A DNA stretch of 8,185 bases. It comes from Bacteroidia bacterium. GTDB taxonomy: Bacteria; Bacteroidota; Bacteroidia; Bacteroidales; Azobacteroidaceae. Location of the stretch: the NCBI GenBank assembly GCA_025996815.1, contig BNTT01000143.1, forward strand, positions 1 through 8,185. Reading direction: 5' to 3'. How positions within the stretch are numbered: position 1 is the first letter of the stretch; each line of letters opens with the position of its first letter. Below are positions 5,746 through 8,185 of the stretch, in pieces. The translations under genes were made by a program, and so were the position numbers. Below the pieces are notes generated by a model. That model made no database searches and was not told the DNA's origin. It was given only the letters and a program-made list of their open reading frames with translations.

Positions 5746-6137
5746 CAGACGAAGATAGGAAACAAATTATATTATTGCAGCGAGAAAATGCCCATCGTTC
5801 TTTACAAGAAGCGCGAGTGATGATGGATAATAGTTTTTGGAATGCGGCAATCAACAGAATGTATTATGCGTGCTATTATGCAGTTTCAGGATTGTTGCTG
5901 AAAAAAGGAATTGAGGCAAAAACCCATGCAGGAGTACGACAGATGTTGGGTTTACATTTTATTCGCACCGAAAAACTAACTGTTGAAGCAGGGAATGTTT
6001 TCTCCAACCTTTTTTCCAAAAGACAAAGCGGCGATTATGATGCTTTTATCTATTTCGACCAAAATACCACCGACACATTATATCCTCAGGCAGAAAATTT
6101 TATTGAATTGATAGAAAAATTAATTGATGAAAACTGA
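5739..6137 (+). CDS. HEPN-domain protein, UPF0332 type (partner of MNT)
   Basis: The 132-residue, largely helical protein has the UPF0332/HEPN look: a helix with AAINRMYYACYYAVSGLLL (36-54) and LFSKRQSGDYDAF (91-103). The latter matches the Arg-x3-Asp-Tyr-Asp segment seen in this subgroup. HEPN proteins paired with MNT enzymes are typically ribonuclease toxins. The classic Rx4-6H ribonuclease motif, including the Rx4HxY form of HepT, is not seen, so activity on RNA is uncertain. It starts within the last codons of the MNT gene (7-base overlap). tilS follows after only 9 bases. Which partner is toxic here cannot be decided from sequence, but the pairing and order match known MNT/HEPN modules. 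Confidence 0.82.
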   Translation: MLTDEDRKQIILLQRENAHRSLQEARVMMDNSFWNAAINRMYYACYYAVSGLLLKKGIEAKTHAGVRQMLGLHFIRTEKLTVEAGNVFSNLFSKRQSGDYDAFIYFDQNTTDTLYPQAENFIELIEKLIDEN

Positions 6138-6146
6138 ATACACACG

Positions 6147-7457
6147 GTGATTCGAAAAATCCGACAATATATTGAAAAGCAGCAACTGCTCGCCGCGCCA
6201 CAAGCGAAAATCATCGTTGGCGTGAGCGGCGGTGCCGATTCGGTGCCACTGCTCTACATTTTGCAACGGCTGGGCTACAACTGCATAGCGGCGCATTGCA
6301 ATTTTCATTTGCGGGGCGATGAGGCGGATGGCGACGAGCAGTTGGCGCAGCAACTGGCTACCGATTGGAATATACCTTATCACAAGGCGGATTTTGATAC
6401 GCGGCAGATTGCCACGCAGCGGGGCATTTCCATTGAAATGGCGGCGCGCGAATTGCGCTATGCGTGGTTTGAAGAACTTCGTCAACGGCTTGATGCAGAG
6501 GCAATTGCGGTGGCGCATCACGAAGATGACAACATTGAAACGGTGCTACTCAACCTGATTCGCGGCACCGGCATCAAGGGGCTGACGGGCATTGCGCCGA
6601 AAATCGGGCACATCATTCGCCCGCTGCTGGGTGTATCCAAAGCAGAAATTTTGCAGTTTTGCGAAGAAAAAGCTTTGCCGTATCGCACGGATTCAAGCAA
6701 TTTGCAAGACACCTTCGCCCGCAACAAAATCCGCCTCAACCTGTTGCCGTTGCTGCAAACCATCAATCCGGCGGTGCGCACAGCCCTCCTCCGCACGATG
6801 AATAACCTCGGTGAGGCGAATAAAATCTATGAACAATCCGTCGCCGCAGCCAAAGCGCAGGTGTTTGATGCCGAAAAGGGCACTATCGACATCGCCCGCT
6901 TGCAACAAACAGCCTCGCCCCAAGCGGTGCTGTTCGAGATATTGAAAGATTATGGGTTTGGCGAAGAGGTGGTGAAGGATGCCGCACGTGCTATTGACAG
7001 TCAATCGGGCAAGGTGTTTCACGCGCCGCAGTTCACATTGATTCGTGACAGGCAGCATTTTCTATTACAGCAGGGGATTGCGGGTCAAGCCCGCAATGAC
7101 AATTGGCTGACCCCCAGCACCCTACACCCTATACCCTACACCCTAAACCAATTTCCCATCACCCCCGATTTCGTCATCAAAAAAGACAAAAACATCGCCT
7201 ATTTTGATGCCGACTTGTTACAAATGCCCCTGACGTGGCGGCATTGGCAGCAGGGCGACAAGTTTGTACCGTTTGGGATGACCTCTTTTCAAAAGGTGAG
7301 CGATTATTTCACAAATCACAAATTCAGCCTGCCGGAAAAAGCAAAAACATGGCTACTGTGCTCAGGTGACGACATTATTTGGATTGTGGGGCACCGCACC
7401 GACAACCGCTTTCGCATCACTGCCGAAACAAAAAACGCGCTTGTTTTGACAAATTAA
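6147..7457 (+). CDS. tilS: tRNA(Ile)-lysidine synthase
   Basis: TilS attaches lysine to C34 of the CAU-anticodon tRNA-Ile using ATP, so that it reads AUA; it is generally essential. The 436-residue product has the PP-loop SGGADS (27-32), AHHEDDNIET (123-132), GTGIKGLTGI (140-149), RPLL (158-161), TDSSN (181-185) and ARNKIR (191-196). A C-terminal TilS domain runs from about 348 to the end, with WQQGDKFVPFG and WIVGHRTDNRF. GTG 6147 is chosen because the N-terminus then matches the family and no in-frame ATG precedes the PP-loop. Residues 310-336, in the linker before the C-terminal domain, derive from a palindromic repeat and a CCCTA-like repeat inserted in frame. No TAnnTTTG box lies just upstream, so it probably depends on the MNT/HEPN promoter. 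Confidence 0.95.
   Translation: MIRKIRQYIEKQQLLAAPQAKIIVGVSGGADSVPLLYILQRLGYNCIAAHCNFHLRGDEADGDEQLAQQLATDWNIPYHKADFDTRQIATQRGISIEMAARELRYAWFEELRQRLDAEAIAVAHHEDDNIETVLLNLIRGTGIKGLTGIAPKIGHIIRPLLGVSKAEILQFCEEKALPYRTDSSNLQDTFARNKIRLNLLPLLQTINPAVRTALLRTMNNLGEANKIYEQSVAAAKAQVFDAEKGTIDIARLQQTASPQAVLFEILKDYGFGEEVVKDAARAIDSQSGKVFHAPQFTLIRDRQHFLLQQGIAGQARNDNWLTPSTLHPIPYTLNQFPITPDFVIKKDKNIAYFDADLLQMPLTWRHWQQGDKFVPFGMTSFQKVSDYFTNHKFSLPEKAKTWLLCSGDDIIWIVGHRTDNRFRITAETKNALVLTN
7079..7104 (-). repeat. Palindromic dispersed repeat inside tilS (copy 1)
   Basis: These 26 bases are the exact reverse complement of 7488-7513. Within them TTGCGGG (7078-7084) pairs with CCCGCAA (7090-7096) around a 5-base loop. 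The element is in frame and contributes residues around IAGQARNDN of TilS. Confidence 0.85.
7118..7149. repeat. Degenerate CCCTA-type short tandem repeat inside tilS
   Basis: Four units of the form (A/T)ACCCTA or CACCCTA follow one another (CACCCTA, CACCCTA, TACCCTA, CACCCTA) and end in AACC. It lies 14 bases after the palindromic repeat and is read in frame as STLHPIPYTLN. It is probably a dispersed non-coding repeat that entered the coding linker together with its neighbour. Confidence 0.75.
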
Positions 7458-7475
7458 AATTTTTTGTTACCTTTG
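7444..7475 (+). promoter_or_regulatory. Bacteroidetes-type promoter at the 3' end of tilS
   Basis: TTTTG (7444-7448), exactly 19 bases, then TACCTTTG (7468-7475). This is among the best promoter matches in the window and overlaps the tilS stop. The next gene start is 228 bases away, so the transcript would have a long leader holding the repeat, the C-tract and the hairpin. Confidence 0.65.
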
Positions 7476-7487
7476 CGCCTGAAAAAG

Positions 7488-7513
7488 AATTGTCATTGCG
7501 GGCTTGACCCGCA
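7488..7513 (+). repeat. Palindromic dispersed repeat, intergenic (copy 2)
   Basis: This is an exact inverted copy of 7079-7104, lying 12 bases after the promoter box at 7468-7475. Its own arms (TGCGGG and CCCGCA) form a hairpin near the start of the predicted transcript. Confidence 0.85.
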
Positions 7514-7559
7514 GTGATATAAAAAAATGCAGAAAATGAGAAACGTAGCGAAATTTATA

Positions 7560-7570
7560 CCCCCCCCCCC
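7560..7570 (+). repeat. Poly-C tract (C11)
   Basis: Eleven cytosines in a row lie between two promoter-like boxes upstream of the O-acyltransferase gene. Tracts of this length slip readily during replication. Confidence 0.85.
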
Positions 7571-7595
7571 TAACTTGCTTATTATCAGTAAGTTA
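7571..7595. repeat. Inverted repeat after the C-tract
   Basis: TAACTT (7571-7576) pairs with AAGTTA (7590-7595) across 13 bases. It could be a weak hairpin or a protein-binding site. No T-run follows directly. Confidence 0.4.
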
Positions 7596-7611
7596 TGCAC
7601 GACTATTTAAG

Positions 7612-7619
7612 TATTTTTG
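7612..7619 (+). promoter_or_regulatory. Candidate -7 box upstream of the MBOAT gene
   Basis: TATTTTTG matches TAnnTTTG, 83 bases before ATG 7703. No convincing -33 TTG is found at the usual distance, so it is weaker than the promoter at 7444-7475. Confidence 0.4.
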
Positions 7620-7636
7620 TAGCGAAACATGGTTTC

Positions 7637-7667
7637 AGCCACATCAGGGCATTGCCTTGGGGTGGCT
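7637..7667 (+). promoter_or_regulatory. Strong leader hairpin upstream of the MBOAT gene
   Basis: AGCCAC (7637-7642) pairs with GTGGCT (7662-7667). After a 2x2 internal loop, CAGGGC (7645-7650) pairs with GCCTTG (7654-7659) with one G-U pair and a 3-base loop. TTATTGTTGT follows, so it could act as an intrinsic terminator or attenuator 35 bases before the start codon. Confidence 0.5.
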
Positions 7668-7702
7668 TTATTGTTGTACAATATTAAACACAGACAAATA
7701 AT

Positions 7703-8185
7703 ATGCTATTCAACTCTATCGAATTTGGGATATTCCTGCCCATTGTATTTTTACTCTACTGGGCTATATCCAAAAACGTCAAGGCGCAAAATGTATTTCT
7801 GCTTGCTGCCAGCTATTTCTTCTACGGCTGGTGGGATTGGCGGTACCTGTCATTGGTGTTGCTGTGTTCAATCACCAACTATTCGGCGGGCGTGTTAATG
7901 ATGAAAACCGATGCACAAAAGCGACGGCGGCTGATTTTGACGGTCTGTTGCTTGGTTTCTTTTGGGGTGTTGGGCGTGTTCAAGTACTACGATTTCTTTG
8001 TAACCTCTTTTGTGGATGCTTTTAGCCTGCTCGGTATTCAACTGCAAGCCAAGACTTTGCACTTGATTTTGCCGGTTGGAATCAGTTTTTACACTTTTCA
8101 TACATTGAGCTATACGATTGATGTCTATCGGCGAAAATTTGAGCCAACTAAAGACATTGTGTCGTTTTTCCTTTTTGTGAGCATC
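7703..8185 (+). CDS. MBOAT family membrane-bound O-acyltransferase (AlgI-like), N-terminal part
   Basis: The frame from ATG 7703 stays open for 161 codons to the window edge, so the gene is partial here. MBOAT proteins of the AlgI/DltB group move acetyl or other acyl groups across the inner membrane onto extracellular polysaccharides or teichoic acids. Hydrophobic segments lie near residues 7-22, 30-42, 47-64, 78-92 and 119-135. The group's N-terminal signature is clear: QNVFLLAASYFFYGWWDWRY (29-48), VFKYYDFF (92-99) and LPVGISFYTFHTLSYTIDVY (123-142). The catalytic His lies in the missing C-terminal half. The start follows a structured leader and no Shine-Dalgarno sequence is obvious. With a glycosyltransferase nearby, decoration of a surface glycan is plausible, but the two genes lie 3 kb apart in different transcription units. 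Confidence 0.88.
   Translation, partial: MLFNSIEFGIFLPIVFLLYWAISKNVKAQNVFLLAASYFFYGWWDWRYLSLVLLCSITNYSAGVLMMKTDAQKRRRLILTVCCLVSFGVLGVFKYYDFFVTSFVDAFSLLGIQLQAKTLHLILPVGISFYTFHTLSYTIDVYRRKFEPTKDIVSFFLFVSI

Noticed and set aside
6120..6521. A 133-codon minus-strand ORF opposite the start of tilS
   Set aside because: The PP-loop motif on the plus strand is decisive, and the antisense frame shows no family features or promoter.
7118..7149. CRISPR-like array or telomere repeats at the CCCTA units
   Set aside because: Units are only 7 bases with no spacers, and they lie within a coding linker. There are no cas genes or chromosome-end features nearby.
7629..7898. An 89-codon plus-strand ORF overlapping the MBOAT start
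   Set aside because: It has an odd composition (a cluster of Cys and Trp), and the overlapping frame from 7703 encodes clear MBOAT signatures. It also runs through the leader hairpin.

Overview
The window looks like an accessory stretch of a Bacteroidetes chromosome, probably of the order Bacteroidales. The main evidence is the repeated Bacteroidetes-type promoter signature (TTG, about 19 bases, then TAnnTTTG), seen at least five times. In two places (1966-1995 and 7446-7475) the spacing is exactly 19. Recognisable Shine-Dalgarno sequences are scarce, and the gene families present (DUF6364/PIN, YgfH-type CoA-transferase, MBOAT, TilS) fit this phylum. The species cannot be named from the sequence alone.

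Layout. 1-240: a graveyard of insertion sequences. The 3' end of an IS30-family transposase (+) runs into the 5' end of an IS1595-like transposase (-), whose own promoter is intact. 241-1647: an FtsK/SpoIIIE-type DNA translocase pseudogene with its 5' end lost, a Gly-to-Glu change in Walker A and a single in-frame TAA. 1648-2263: a gene-poor stretch with a 48-aa Cys-rich ORF and a 37-aa ORF behind a near-perfect promoter. 2264-4606: a two-gene unit made of a CoA-transferase of the succinyl-CoA:acetate type and a family 2 glycosyltransferase, 6 bases apart. 4607-6137: two toxin-antitoxin modules back to back, a ribbon-helix-helix-like DUF6364 antitoxin with a PIN toxin, then a MNT nucleotidyltransferase with a HEPN protein. 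6147-7457: tilS (tRNA-Ile lysidine synthase), 9 bases after the HEPN gene and with no promoter of its own visible. 7458-7702: a busy intergenic region with two promoter-like boxes, an inverted copy of a repeat that also sits inside tilS, a C11 tract and a strong hairpin. 7703-8185: the start of an MBOAT O-acyltransferase, cut by the window end.

The most notable structure is the first toxin-antitoxin module. It is flanked by direct copies of the 3' end of the glycosyltransferase gene: 38 of 41 bases match, the last 30 perfectly and including the stop codon. The second copy also supplies the PIN toxin's stop codon. This looks like a toxin-antitoxin cassette that entered at the end of a gene, left that gene intact, and carries no integrase. 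Other signals are a perfect 20-bp palindrome inside the antitoxin gene, an in-frame repeat insertion in a TilS linker with an inverted partner just downstream, and the placement of essential tilS behind a toxin-antitoxin promoter.
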